The notes: generated from the sequence alone by a model not told the origin. 45,719 nt of DNA from Armatimonadaceae bacterium (GCA_030446525.1 JAUJNC010000042.1:1-45719); one strand, 5' to 3'. Shown: positions 35,560-44,143, counted from the stretch's first letter. Translations and numbers: made by a program.

Positions 35560-35750
35560 CTCTGAACCCTGTGAGTGGCTCGGGGGCGTGCACGCTCCGG
35601 TCATCGATGAGACCGGCGACCGCAAAGCCGGTAAGAAGACGGCGCGCGTGGGAAGACGGTATCTGGCCAACCTGGGCAAGGTGGACAATGGGGTGGTCTC
35701 CGTAACGAGTCTGTGGGCCGATGAGCACCTCGGCGCGGGCTGGCAAGTGG
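35560..35750 (+). pseudogene. IS701-type transposase fragment
   Basis: VIDETGDRKAGKKTARVGRR and YLANLGKVDNGVVSVTSLWA with DEH reproduce the catalytic start of IS701 transposases (DETGxxKxGxxTxGVxRQY). Flanking sequence on both sides is unrelated, so only 60 or so residues of a roughly 400-residue protein remain. The rest of the gap 35442-35877 holds nothing I recognise. Confidence 0.72.
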
Positions 35751-35877
35751 CAGGCGCCATAGCCGCGCGGTTTATCGGCGGCGCGGGCGCGGGTAAAAAA
35801 CGCTCGAAGCAACCAGGGAGGCGCGGGGGATCGTCCCTGCTGCGGCCCCGCCGGTCTCCCGACAGGAGAACAAGAGC

Positions 35878-36945
35878 ATGAGCACACCATCGGAAAGGGA
35901 AGCGCGCGAGGCGCGCGTGGATAAAGCCGTCGCCCAGGACGTGGCGGCGGGCATGGCCGCCAAGGCGGATCATGAAGCCGCCCGCGCCGACGCCGCCCAA
36001 GACGTGGCGCTGGGCCTGGCTGTCGAGGCGGATCGCGAAGCCGCCCGCGCCAGCCGCCTGGCCGCCGCCAACGCCCAGCAGGGCGTGAACCTGCGCCAGG
36101 CGCAGGCCCAGCGGGATGCGGCCGCCGTGAGCGCCGCCGGCGCGCGCGCGCAGGCCCGCAACGCCGCCTTCGGGTTCTGGCTGCTGCTCGGGGCGGTGGC
36201 GGTCGTCTTGCTGGTGGGCGCGATCTGGTACGCCACCCGCCCGGAGCCCGCCAGCGAGACCGTGGTCATCCACCGCGACCGCGCCCCCGCGGCGCCGCCC
36301 GCGGCGGCGCGTCCGCGCCTCCCGCGGCGAGCCCCGCCCCGGCGCCCGCGCCGCCGCCCGTCGTGCTCGAGCGGCGGGTCCCGGTCCGCGCCGGTCCCCG
36401 TCCCGGTGGCGCCGCCCCGGCAGCCGAGCCAGACGATCATCGTTCAGCCGTCCTCGCCGGCATCGGCGGCGCCCGAGTCGGACCCGGCGCGGCCCGAGCC
36501 GGATGCTCCCGCGGGAGGTGGCGCAGCGCCCTCCGGGGCGAGCCCAGCGCCCTCCGAGAGCACTGCAGCGCCTGCCGGCGCGGAGACGAGCACGGGGAGG
36601 CCACCACCGGCGGCAGTGCCGTGCCTTCATCCGGTCACGATCCGCAGGGGAGTCAGACAGGAACGGCTGCGCCGGAGCGGGGGAGGTGAAGCGTCGCCTC
36701 GTCGGCTTCGGTCCCCCAGATTCAGTCCCCCCAGATTATGGCTCGATGCGGCACGGGCGTTCTCCTGGTCGTTGATTGCGTTGCTGTGGCGTTCCCCGCA
36801 GGAAGCATACCGGAATGCGCAGCAGGTGGCCCCAGCACGGGGAACGTCGCCTGGGCCGGGTCGTTACAGCGCCGGCACCGGCCGGATCAGGTCCGACTTG
36901 GGTTGGGCTCGCAAGCAGGCTCCTGGCGGGGCCGCCGGGTGGTGA
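35878..36945 (+). CDS. Hypothetical Ala-rich coiled-coil protein with one membrane segment
   Basis: The N-terminal 95 residues are a charged Ala-rich helix with an internal repeat (AQDVAAGMAAKADHEAARAD then AQDVALGLAVEADREAARAS). One membrane helix follows (FGFWLLLGAVAVVLLVGAIW), then a Pro/Ala-rich tail. The frame stays open to 36945. Around 36310-36390, a neighbouring frame (SAPPAASPAPAPAPPPVV) fits the tail better, and another frame ends naturally at 36689 with GSQTGTAAPERGR. The C-terminal 85 residues given here may therefore be an artefact of indels. It is inner-membrane anchored; no family recognised. Confidence 0.55.
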   Translation: MSTPSEREAREARVDKAVAQDVAAGMAAKADHEAARADAAQDVALGLAVEADREAARASRLAAANAQQGVNLRQAQAQRDAAAVSAAGARAQARNAAFGFWLLLGAVAVVLLVGAIWYATRPEPASETVVIHRDRAPAAPPAAARPRLPRRAPPRRPRRRPSCSSGGSRSAPVPVPVAPPRQPSQTIIVQPSSPASAAPESDPARPEPDAPAGGGAAPSGASPAPSESTAAPAGAETSTGRPPPAAVPCLHPVTIRRGVRQERLRRSGGGEASPRRLRSPRFSPPRLWLDAARAFSWSLIALLWRSPQEAYRNAQQVAPARGTSPGPGRYSAGTGRIRSDLGWARKQAPGGAAGW

Positions 36946-37022
36946 GCACCGTGGGAAGGTACACTTGACGGTAAACCATCGCCCGCTGAGCGCGCCGAAT
37001 CACCGGCAGTTTTGCTGATGAT

Positions 37023-37053
37023 AAGGGCCGGGTTTTGGGTTTGCCCGGCCCTT
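37023..37053. terminator. Hairpin between 36.9 and 37.1 kb
   Basis: AAGGGCCGGG and CCCGGCCCTT form a perfect 10-bp stem with an 11-nt loop. The loop is T-rich but no T-tract follows on either side. It could serve the convergent genes on both strands. Confidence 0.5.
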
Positions 37054-37110
37054 GTGGCGCGCATCAACAGCAGAGGAACAGCACCAAAACAGCACCGCGG
37101 CTCTGCCATG

Positions 37111-37300
37111 TCACCGGCTTTCACCGAGCAGCTTTTGCGGCGGCTCCGCCACCTTCAGGAGCCGGTCGAGCGCCTTGGGCGTCGCCTCGTCATCGCCGCC
37201 TTCGCGGGCGCGCCCCAGCGCTTGCAGGCAGGCTGACAAAGAGCGCCACGAGCACCAGGGCGGCCAGGAGCGTCCCTGTGAACGACAGCCCCGTACGGCA
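37111..37300 (-). pseudogene. Small membrane protein, frameshifted; paralogue at 40260
   Basis: One minus frame gives a hydrophobic helix LSFTGTLLAALVLVALFVS. The next frame continues LQALGRAREGGDDEATPKAL and DRLLKVAEPPQKLLGES to the stop at 37111. Read together with a one-base correction they make a small protein with one membrane helix and a charged tail. The tail motif GDDEA..K..DRLLKVAEP recurs at 40260-40445, also next to a hydrophobic stretch. No convincing start codon is seen. Confidence 0.5.
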
Positions 37301-37510
37301 ACCGGCCGCAGCCCGGCCGCGGCGCGGGCAGCAGATGAGCCGCCTCGCCGCGAACTCCCCCCTTGATCGATCCCGGGCCCGGCGCGCACACGGACGCACA
37401 GGCACGCCGGGGCCGCCCATGGAGAACCCGCATGCCACATCCCGCCCGCGACCCGGGCTCGCCCTCCTCGCCTTCCTGTCGCTACGACCTGCAGGCTCGG
37501 CCGAGGACCC

Positions 37511-38170
37511 GGCCGTCCCCTGCTGTGCGTCTGCAGCGTGCACATGAAGGCCGGCAGCGCCACCCAGGACCAGGCGCGCCGGCTGGCGGAAGCGCGGCGC
37601 ATCCGTGAGCACGCGGCATCGCTGCCGGCGGGCGCCGGCGGCGGTGGCCGGCGACTTCAACATCGCCACCTCCACGCAGGCGGCCTACCAGGAGTTGGTG
37701 GGGAGGAGGAGGGGCGCGCCTTCGACCCGATCAGCACGCCGGGGCGGTGGTCCAACAACGCGGCGTTGCGCTTCGTGCACACCCAGGACCCGGCCGGCCC
37801 CGACGGCGTGGACGACCGCTTCGACCAGATCCTGCTCTCGGGCGACCTGCTGGACGGGGCGGGCTGGGACTACCGCGGCGACGCCTCGCTGCCGTACAGC
37901 ACCTTGGGCTGGGACGACGCGGCGCACTCGTACCGGGCGTGGGGCAACGACGGGTCGAGCTTCAACGCGGCGCTGACGCTCGGCGGCAACGAGATGGTGG
38001 GCGATTCGATCGCCGCGTCTCTGGTGCGTGCCGCCTATGCGTGCTGCCTACGGGGCCGGGCACCTGCCGGTGTACCTGGACACTCCACGTCGCGGGGCCG
38101 CCCGCGCCGCAGGCACAAGGGAGGGCGCCAACCGGTTCGCCCGCGCCGGGGCGAAGCCGTGACGTGTTAA
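37511..38170 (+). pseudogene. Endonuclease/exonuclease/phosphatase (EEP) superfamily protein, 5' part missing
   Basis: The frames give VHMKAGSATQDQARRLAEAR then VAGDFNIATSTQAAYQELVG (the GDFN metal/phosphate motif), FDPISTPGRWSNNAALRFVH, DDRFDQILLSGDLLDGAGWD, YRAWGNDGSSFNAALTLGGN and finally GHLPVYLDL, carrying the catalytic His. This is the C-terminal two thirds of an exported EEP protein of the kind seen in Armatimonadota and Planctomycetota. The first strand with its catalytic Asn and Glu (TYNxxN, Q.xE) is absent, and at least three frame changes occur. Confidence 0.7.
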
Positions 38171-38270
38171 GGTGATAAAGGCGCGAGCCGCGCGGGGGTG
38201 GAGGACGGGTTTTGGCGGGCAGCGGTTTGGGAAGTACAACCTGTAAAGTTCATCAAAGGAGCTAACAACG

Positions 38271-39057
38271 ATGTGTTCCCATATCCCTGCCAAGTAGCCC
38301 GCACAGCCTGACTGTACGCCCGGCAAACGCTCCGCGTTTACGCTCATCGATTTGCTCGTCGTGATCGCGATAATAGCGGTCCTGGCAGCCATCCTTTTCC
38401 CCGTGTTCGCCCAGGCGCGGGCCAAGGCCCGGCAGGCCGCCTGTCGAACCACAAGCAGATCGGCAACGCCATGATGATGTACGCGCAGGACTATGACGAG
38501 ATCCTGCCGGGCATTCATGGCAACTCGCACGAAGGGGAGCACGTCTCCTACGCACCGGGGATTCATGGACCCCACTGCGCGACGCAACTGGGCGCGCGAG
38601 ATCCAGCCCTATATCAAGAACCTCGATGTTTACAAGTGCCCTTCGGCGCAGCTATGGACCTCCCCAACGGAGTTCCAGCCGGCCACCGCTCCCGGCAGCG
38701 GCAACACGGGCTACCTGCTCAATGGCATCGTGGAGGACCGGCCGCTCGCGGCGATCCCGGAGCCTGCCAACCTCATCTTCCTCCACGAGATCGATATACT
38801 GAACCGTGTCTGCCAGATGCGCCCTAGACCAGTGACCGGCGGTTTCGTTGAGTTCAACTTCCCCCGCTACGACAGACAACACAATGCAGGAGGCAACTTG
38901 CTGTTCTGCGACGGCCACGCCAAGTGGCAGAAGAAGACACTCGATCCGGCCCGTGCAGTTCGGCGTGCTGCCGTCTCATCCGCGGGCGCAGGAGGCGTTC
39001 GAGGAGGACGGCTCCAATCTCCGCGGGGACATCACTCCCCTTCCGGCGGCGTTTTAG
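38271..39057 (+). pseudogene. DUF1559-type pseudopilin, nonsense and frameshift mutations
   Basis: ATG 38271 has AAAGGAG upstream and reads MCSHIPAK before an in-frame TAG at 38295. The same frame then gives [20 protein letters not shown] and [19 protein letters not shown], a clear type IV prepilin signal. A shift leads to [20 protein letters not shown], another to EIQPYIKNLDVYKCPSAQLW and HNAGGNLLFCDGHAKWQ (H-x9-DG). The end, QEAFEEDGSNLRGDITPLPA, is in a third frame. It is related to the intact gene at 14995 and inactive as read. Confidence 0.78.
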
Positions 39058-39278
39058 TAACGCTGCGGGGCAGTTGTCCCGGTGTTTCTTTTTTGGCCCG
39101 CAGTCGACTGGCCGCGGCGGGTGAATTCTTCTTTGTGGCGAAGGAAAAGCCGGGGCCAACGCCCCGGCCGTGCCATCACTAGAAGCGCGATGCGGACCGG
39201 CCCCAGTCGGCATTATCGCCGGTTGACCCGCCTGCCGGGCCGTGCTACACTGAACCGCCACCAACAATCTCCTGAAGA

Positions 39279-39313
39279 GCGGGGCGGGTTCATCTCGCCC
39301 CGCCCTTTTCTTG
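39279..39313 (+). terminator. Intrinsic terminator, plus strand
   Basis: GCGGGGCG and CGCCCCGC form an 8-bp stem with a 9-nt loop, followed by CCTTTTCTTG. It probably ends transcripts from the pseudopilin side. Confidence 0.6.
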
Positions 39314-39339
39314 TCACCGTCCGTCGCCCCCGCCGCACG

Positions 39340-39373
39340 GCAGAAGGGCCGGGAGAGACCCCGGCCCTTCTGC
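39340..39373 (-). terminator. 14-bp hairpin after the PEP-CTERM gene
   Basis: GCAGAAGGGCCGGG and CCCGGCCCTTCTGC are exact inverted copies with a 6-nt loop, 25 nt beyond the minus-strand stop at 39398. No T-tract follows, but the stem is strong. Confidence 0.6.
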
Positions 39374-39397
39374 GCATCAGGACGGACCTGGACCGCC

Positions 39398-40132
39398 CTA
39401 AGCAGCGCGTCTCTGCCGCCGCCAGCCGCAGCCGAGCAGGCCCAGGGCGCCGGTGCCGAGCAGGCTGAGGGTGCCCGGCTCGGGGATCAGGGTCACGACG
39501 AGGCTGCCGCTGATGAGCAGCATTGCCACCGCTGAAAACCGTTTGCGTGATGTTCTCCGGCCTGATGGTCGTGAGGGTGCCGCCCACGGCAAACAGGCCG
39601 CTGGCGCTGTTCAGAGCCGTCACACCCGCCGCGTTCAAGCCGATGGGGACGAACTGGCCGTTGTTGGCGGCGGAGACCACCTGAGAGCCATAGGGCACGC
39701 CCGAACCAAGGTCCGCGAAGATGTCGGGGCGCACGCCGCCCCCGGCGATCAAGACAGAGGCGGGGGTGGACACGTCGAAGAGGGTGTAGATTTCGAAGGG
39801 GTCCGGGCTGTTGTAGCCGGGACCAGTACCAGGGCGGGGGCCCCCGGGTTAAAGAGCCGGAGTTCGGCGCTGGCGATGGGCAGGGTGATGCTCGACAGGT
39901 CGAAAACAAAATAGTTGTTGGATTGGCGAGCGGGGCCGGCCCCGAAAGCGAAAACTTGACCGACCACATAGTTCTGGCTGACATCGTTGCGCCTGCCGTT
40001 GTTGTCATACCAGCCGGAGTCGATGGCATCCAGCGTGATCGTCTGCGCCTTGGCCGGCGGCATCCCGCCCGCCAGCAGCGCCAGTGCCGCCGCAGCGATG
40101 GCGGCTGCCCGTGTTACCCGATGCGTTCCCAT
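39398..40132 (-). pseudogene. PEP-CTERM sorting-domain protein, two frameshifts
   Basis: ATG 40132, with AAAGGAG upstream, starts MGTHRVTRAAAIAAAALALL and ends the signal peptide at PPAKA. The mature part reads TLDAIDSGWYDNNGRRNDVS, FVFDLSSITLPIASAELRLF, then in the next frame DVSTPASVLIAGGGVRPDIF and FAVGGTLTTIRPENITQTVF. The last frame ends IPEPGTLSLLGTGALGLLGC with GWRRQRRAA, a complete PEP-CTERM signal (PEP box, helix, basic tail) for exosortase-type anchoring. With two one-base corrections it would be an intact exported protein of about 245 residues. Confidence 0.75.
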
Positions 40133-40259
40133 GTGACCATTCTCCTTTGTGTGCGCGGTCTGCCCGAGACAGGGGCAGTCATCTGTGTGCCGGCCCCCCA
40201 GCGGACCGGGCAAGCACTAATTCCCCGGACAGCCGCCCTTCTCCTCCCGCTCTTGCGCG

Positions 40260-40445
40260 TTGTTCCGGCAGACGCGCTCCTGCTGTCTGACTGCGGTTCC
40301 GCCACCTTCAGGAGTCGGTCCGAAGACTTGAGCACCGCCTCGTCGTCGCCTTGCGGGCGCGCTCCATCACTCGCACGCTGGTGCAGAGCGCGGCAAGCAG
40401 CAGGACGGCCACGGCAAAGACGGGCAGCGAAAGGTGAGGCCGGAT
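40260..40445 (-). pseudogene. Small membrane protein, frameshifted; paralogue of 37111
   Basis: RPHLSLPVFAVAVLLLAALC is a hydrophobic helix. One base later in register the next frame gives RPQGDDEAVLKSSDRLLKVA and EPQSDSRSA. Adding one G in AAGGC would join them as MERARKGDDEAVLK. The charged motif matches the 37111 locus. The function is unknown. Confidence 0.45.
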
Positions 40446-40465
40446 GTTCCTGCGCCAAGAGAAAA

Positions 40466-40494
40466 GGCGCCCGTTTACGCACGAACCGGGCGCC
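40466..40494. terminator. Hairpin GGCGCCCG/CGGGCGCC
   Basis: GGCGCCCG (40466-40473) and CGGGCGCC (40487-40494) are exact inverted copies with a 13-nt loop, flanked by AAAA on the left, so on the minus strand it ends in CTTTTCTC like an intrinsic terminator. It overlaps the 5' part of the tRNA-like sequence. Confidence 0.5.
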
Positions 40495-40559
40495 TTCCCC
40501 GGAAAAGCGTTGCCTGGTTCTCAGCCAGGAGATCAGGGGTTCGAATCCCCTACGGGCTG
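40468..40559 (+). tRNA. tRNA-like sequence, Glu(CTC)-type anticodon arm, abnormal 5' half
   Basis: The 3' half is canonical: anticodon stem CCTGG/CCAGG with a seven-base loop TTCTCAG (anticodon CTC), variable AGATC, T arm AGGGG-TTCGAAT-CCCCT, acceptor strand ACGGGCT and G73. No CCA is encoded. Upstream, CGCCCGT pairs with the acceptor strand at six of seven positions and ACGC/GCGT makes a four-base D stem. The D loop would however be 26 nt and contains its own hairpin, and two bases separate D and anticodon stems. It is either a damaged tRNA-Glu, or a tRNA 3' fragment of the kind left by an integrating element. Confidence 0.45.
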
Positions 40560-40698
40560 TACATCTCGACAGAAAGGGAACGCGGCGTCGCCCGCCGAAC
40601 AAGGACGGCGTGTCGCAGCGGATGGCTCCACCTGGCAACGGCGACGCCCTGCGCGCGCCGGGTGAGCGGGGCCGTCAGGAGACACGGGAGGGATCGAG

Positions 40699-41646
40699 AT
40701 GAACTATCGACGGCTGGGCCGCTCCGGCCTGAAGGTTTCCGAGGTCTGCCTCGGGGCCTGGATCAACTTCGGCGGGCGCATCGAGGACGCGCAGACGTTC
40801 GCCATCCTGGACGCCGCCCTCGAAGAGGGCATCGACTTCTTCGACACCGCCGACGTCTACGCCGGCGGCAAGGCCGAAGAGGTGATGGGCCGCTGGATGC
40901 AGGGCAAGGACCGGCGCACCCTGGTCGTGGCCACCAAGTGCCGCTGGCGCATGTGGCCGGGGCCCAACGGCGAGGGCGCCGGGCGCAAGCACGTCATCGA
41001 CGCCTGCCACGACAGCCTGCGCCGCCTGCAGACCGACTACATCGACCTGTACCAGATCCACGGCCCGGACCGCGACACGCCGGCCGAGGAGACGCTGCGC
41101 GCCCTGGACGAGCTGGTCACGGCCGGCAAGATCCGCTACTTCGGCTGGAGCAACTACGACGCGGAGATGATCGCCGAGAACGCGCGCCTGTCGGAGAAGC
41201 TGGGGCTGAACCGCGCGATCTCGCTGCAGAACAACTACAGCATGCTGGTGCGGGGGACCGAGAAGCGGGAGAACCCGCGCTGCCTCCAGGACGGGCTGGG
41301 CCTGATCCCTTACTCGCCGCTGGCGCAAGGGCTGCTGTCGGAGAAGTACCTGGACGGGGCGGCCCCCGCGGGCAGCCGGGCCGAGGGCAACGAGAACCTG
41401 GGGAGGCGGCTCGCGGAGCACCTGCCCACGATGAAAGCGCTGGCCGAGTTCGCCCGCGCGCGCGAGCTCACGCTGTCGCAGCTGGCGCTGGCCTGGCTGC
41501 TGCACCAGCCGGCCATGACGGCGCCGATCACCGGGGCGAGCCGCCCCGAACAGGTGCGCGAGAACGCCAGGGCGTCGGGCGTCAAGCTCTCCTCAGAAGA
41601 CCTGGCCCAGATCCAGACGATCCTCCGGGGTCCGGAGGCCAGGTAG
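40699..41646 (+). CDS. Aldo/keto reductase
   Basis: 315 residues from ATG 40699 with GGGAGGG upstream. MNYRRLGRSGLKVSEVCLGA, the catalytic set DFFDTADVYAGGKAEE (Asp, Tyr), ATKCRW (Lys) and YQIHGPDRDT (His), then IRYFGWSNYDAEMI, LIPYSPLAQGLLSEKY and TAPITGASRPEQVRENA (NADPH phosphate binding) make a complete AKR barrel of the potassium-channel-beta/AKR14 kind. Cytosolic NADPH-dependent carbonyl reductase; the substrate is unknown. The gene is convergent with the epimerase-like gene, 15 nt apart. Confidence 0.93.
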   Translation: MNYRRLGRSGLKVSEVCLGAWINFGGRIEDAQTFAILDAALEEGIDFFDTADVYAGGKAEEVMGRWMQGKDRRTLVVATKCRWRMWPGPNGEGAGRKHVIDACHDSLRRLQTDYIDLYQIHGPDRDTPAEETLRALDELVTAGKIRYFGWSNYDAEMIAENARLSEKLGLNRAISLQNNYSMLVRGTEKRENPRCLQDGLGLIPYSPLAQGLLSEKYLDGAAPAGSRAEGNENLGRRLAEHLPTMKALAEFARARELTLSQLALAWLLHQPAMTAPITGASRPEQVRENARASGVKLSSEDLAQIQTILRGPEAR

Positions 41647-41661
41647 GGCACGGCGCCCCGG

Positions 41662-42664
41662 CTAGCCGGCGGGTGCGGGCCGGGCCGCTTCGACGGCGTC
41701 GATGATCTGGTCCATCAGCCGGCCCCTTTCCTCGTTGACCTTCTGACGGGCCGGGTCGGCGTCGTACCAGGCCAGGATCTCGCGGGCGCCGCGCCAGAAC
41801 GGGATCGTCGCCACGAACTCCGGCACCAGGCGCTTGATCTTGGTATTGTCGAAGACCATGCTGTGCGCTTTGTCCCCGAGCAGGCCCGCGCCCCAGCGCG
41901 CGTCGAAGGCGGCGATCAGGTCGGAGGGGACGTGCACGACCCGCGCCTCGGTCCCCGCCGCCGCGGCCAGGGTTTCGAAGATCTGGTTCCAGGTCAGCGC
42001 CTCGTCGGAGGTGATGTGGAAGCTGTCGCCGACGGCGCCCGGGCAGCCCAGCAGGCCCACGAATGCTTTGGCGAAGTCTTCGTGGTGTGTCAGCGTCCAC
42101 AGCGACGTGCCGTCGCCGTGCACGATCACCTTTTTGCCCCGGCGCATCCGGTCGAGCACGGTCCAGCCGCCGTCGACCGGCAAAAGGGTCTTGTCGTAGG
42201 TGTGCGACGGGCGCACGATCGTGGCCGGAAAAGCCCTCCTCGCACCGAGGCCCGCACCAGCCTCTCCTCGCAGGCGATCTTGTTGCGGGAGTACTCCCAG
42301 AAGGGTTCCCCAGCGGCGTGGATTCGGTGACCGGCAGCCGCGAAGGCGGCGTCCTGATACGCCGAAGCCGAGGCCGATAAAGACGTACTGGCCCGTGCGG
42401 CCGCGGAACAGGCCCAGGTCCGACTCGACCTGCTCCGGGGTGAACGCGATCCAGTTCACCACCACGTCGAATGTCTGTCCACCCAGGGCGGCGCGCGCCG
42501 GCGCCGGGTCGCGGATGTCGCCCTGCAGCAGGCGCGCGCCTCGGGCGCGGGGCGGGAGGGCGGTCTTGCCGCGGTTGGAGATAGAAGGCTCGATCCCGTG
42601 CTCCGGCCCGCTGCGCGCAGGCGGAGGCGATGATGCCGGTGCCGCCAATGAAGAGTGCTCTCAT
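41662..42664 (-). pseudogene. NAD-dependent epimerase/dehydratase-like gene, frameshifted
   Basis: ATG 42664 begins MRALFIGGTGIIASACAQ, a Rossmann start. The next frame goes on HGIEPSISNRGKTALPPRAR, LLQGDIRDPAPARAAL and FDVVVNWIAFTPEQVESDLG. A short stretch around 42240-42380 reads best in another frame (LPVTESTPLGNP). The rest is FPATIVRPSHTYDKTLLPVD, LWTLTHHEDFAKAFVGLLG and DSFHITSDEALTWNQIFETL to 41662. Two or three one-base shifts would restore about 330 aa. It may function if the shifts are sequencing errors. Its ATG overlaps the stop of the small CxxC gene. Confidence 0.72.
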
Positions 42665-42937
42665 GGCTCGTCCGTCACGCCTCCCTTTTTGCGGCTTTTA
42701 GCCAGATACTCCAGCACCTCGCTCATGACGGTGGCCGTCGTGCCGAAGGTCACGTCCTGTCCTTTCCTCATCTCCAGCAGCAGAGGCGGCAGATCTTGGG
42801 CGGCCCTTTGGGGATGTGGGGGCGGTGGACGATCACGCGCGGTGACACCGGGAGCACTCGGCGGGCACGTCGTCGGGGAAGTACCCCTCGAGGGCGCAAA
42901 CGACGAAGTCGCACTGCTCGGCCTCGCCGTGGCTCAT
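42661..42937 (-). pseudogene. Small two-CxxC (zinc-ribbon-like) protein, frameshifted
   Basis: ATG 42937 starts MSHGEAEQCDFVVCALEGYF and PDDVPAECSRCHRA, then stops. Shifting once gives VIVHRPHIPKGPPKICRLCC, and once more EMRKGQDVTFGTTATVMSEV with LEYLAKSRKKGGVTDEP, whose TGA overlaps the epimerase ATG. Corrected, it is a protein of about 90 residues with CSRC and CRLC pairs spaced like a zinc ribbon. The overlap suggests an operon. I know no named family. Confidence 0.5.
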
Positions 42938-43014
42938 GGAGCTCGATCCGCATGCCGCGGAGCAGCGGGCGGGGTCGTTTCTTCTTGGCCCCTGGGTCCC
43001 CTCCCGTTACTGCC

Positions 43015-44052
43015 CTAGTACTTCCCGTCACGCGTCTCTCGTAGTGGGTCGGTTGTTGAAAGGCTCCCGCCCCGCTTCAGCCATCCGGCCACCCAGAACA
43101 GCATCTGCTCCAGGGGCACCGTGGGGTAGCCGAAAAGCCGGTGGGCGAGGGCGGCGTTGCTGAGCAGCGCGGTGTCCGCCTCGGCGCCCACGATCACCGG
43201 GTCGCGGCCCAGGAGCTCGCCGAACCACTGGGCAACGGCGCGCACCGAGACCGTCTCGGGGCCGGTGACGTTGACGACGAAGGGGGGGACCGAGGCGTGG
43301 GCGAGGCATTGTATCGCCTGGGCGTTGGCGTCCCCCTGCCAGATGACGTTGACGTGCCCCATGGTCACGTCGACCGGCTCACCCGCCAGGACCTTGCGCG
43401 CCACGTCGACCAGGACCCCGTAGCGCAGGTCGATCGCGTAGTTCAGCCGGAACAGGGCGAGCGGCGTGGCGCTCTGTCCGGCGAAGTGAGTGAAGACGCG
43501 CTCGCGGCCCACGCACGAGTTCGCGTAGTCCCCCACCGGCTCGAGGGCGTCGCTTTCGCGGGAGCCGCCGGCCTTGACCGGCGTGTTGGGATAGACGCAG
43601 CCGGTGGAGAAAACCACGAGGCGCGAGCCGGCGAACCGCTGGGCGGCCAGGGCGGGCGCGTAGGTGTTGGTGGCCCAGGTCGCCGCGGGCGCGTCCACGG
43701 TCCCGAACTTCTGGCCGGCCAGGAAGATCACGTTGGGCGCCGACGGCAGCGCCTCCACGGCCGCCCGGTCCATCAGATCGCAGCGGATCGTCTCGACGCC
43801 GGCGTCCCGCAGGCGCCCCTCCGCCGCCGGGTCGGAAAAGCGGGCGGCGCCGATCACGCGCCGCCGCCCGCCCAGCTGGTCCAGCCCGCGCCGCACCATC
43901 CGCGCCAGCGTCGGCCCCATCTTCCCGCTGACCCCCAGCAGGAGCACGTCGCCCCCGGCCGCCTCCAGGGCGCCGAGCACGCCCGGCGTCGGGCGCGACA
44001 AAATCTCCTCCAGCGCCGGCTCGTCGGCCGGGGCATCCCAAACTCTGGTCAT
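43015..44052 (-). CDS. NAD-dependent epimerase/dehydratase family protein
   Basis: 345 residues from ATG 44052 (GAGGA 7 nt upstream; GTG 44055 also possible). About 35 residues precede the Rossmann motif VLLLGVSGKMGPTLARMV. Then come VIGAARFSDP, IRCDLMDRAAVEAL, NVIFLAGQKFGT, RLVVFSTGCVYPNTP and GDYANSCVGRERVF. The catalytic Tyr is present, but the usual Lys of YxxxK reads Cys, so ordinary SDR catalysis is doubtful. The C-terminus FVVNVTGPETVSVRAVAQWF and FGYPTVPLEQML match extended SDRs. It is divergent from the secreted toroid protein and shares a palindromic operator with it. Confidence 0.88.
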   Translation of the reverse strand: MTRVWDAPADEPALEEILSRPTPGVLGALEAAGGDVLLLGVSGKMGPTLARMVRRGLDQLGGRRRVIGAARFSDPAAEGRLRDAGVETIRCDLMDRAAVEALPSAPNVIFLAGQKFGTVDAPAATWATNTYAPALAAQRFAGSRLVVFSTGCVYPNTPVKAGGSRESDALEPVGDYANSCVGRERVFTHFAGQSATPLALFRLNYAIDLRYGVLVDVARKVLAGEPVDVTMGHVNVIWQGDANAQAIQCLAHASVPPFVVNVTGPETVSVRAVAQWFGELLGRDPVIVGAEADTALLSNAALAHRLFGYPTVPLEQMLFWVAGWLKRGGSLSTTDPLRETRDGKY

Positions 44053-44082
44053 CACCTATCCTCTATAGCTTCTACCAGCCGC

Positions 44083-44111
44083 AGTCTACTTCAATCGGCG
44101 CCGTTTGTCAA
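44083..44111 (-). promoter_or_regulatory. Promoter of the epimerase-like gene
   Basis: On the minus strand TTGACA (44111-44106), a 17-bp spacer and TAGACT (44088-44083). The -35 lies in the left half of the palindrome 44100-44125. The transcript would start near 44076, about 25 nt before ATG 44052. Confidence 0.6.
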
Positions 44112-44125
44112 GCTTGACAAACGGC
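44100..44125. promoter_or_regulatory. 26-bp perfect palindrome, shared operator
   Basis: The half-site GCCGTTTGTCAAG is followed immediately by its exact inverted copy. It contains TTGACA on both strands, the -35 hexamers of two divergent promoters, so one bound dimer would block both. No regulator gene is adjacent inside the window. Confidence 0.8.
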
Positions 44126-44143
44126 CGGGGGGCGGTGTATAGT
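44114..44143 (+). promoter_or_regulatory. Promoter of the secreted toroid-protein gene
   Basis: TTGACA (44114-44119), an 18-bp spacer and TATAGT (44138-44143): a perfect -35 and a five-of-six -10. The start of transcription would be near 44150, leaving a leader of about 73 nt. Confidence 0.72.
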
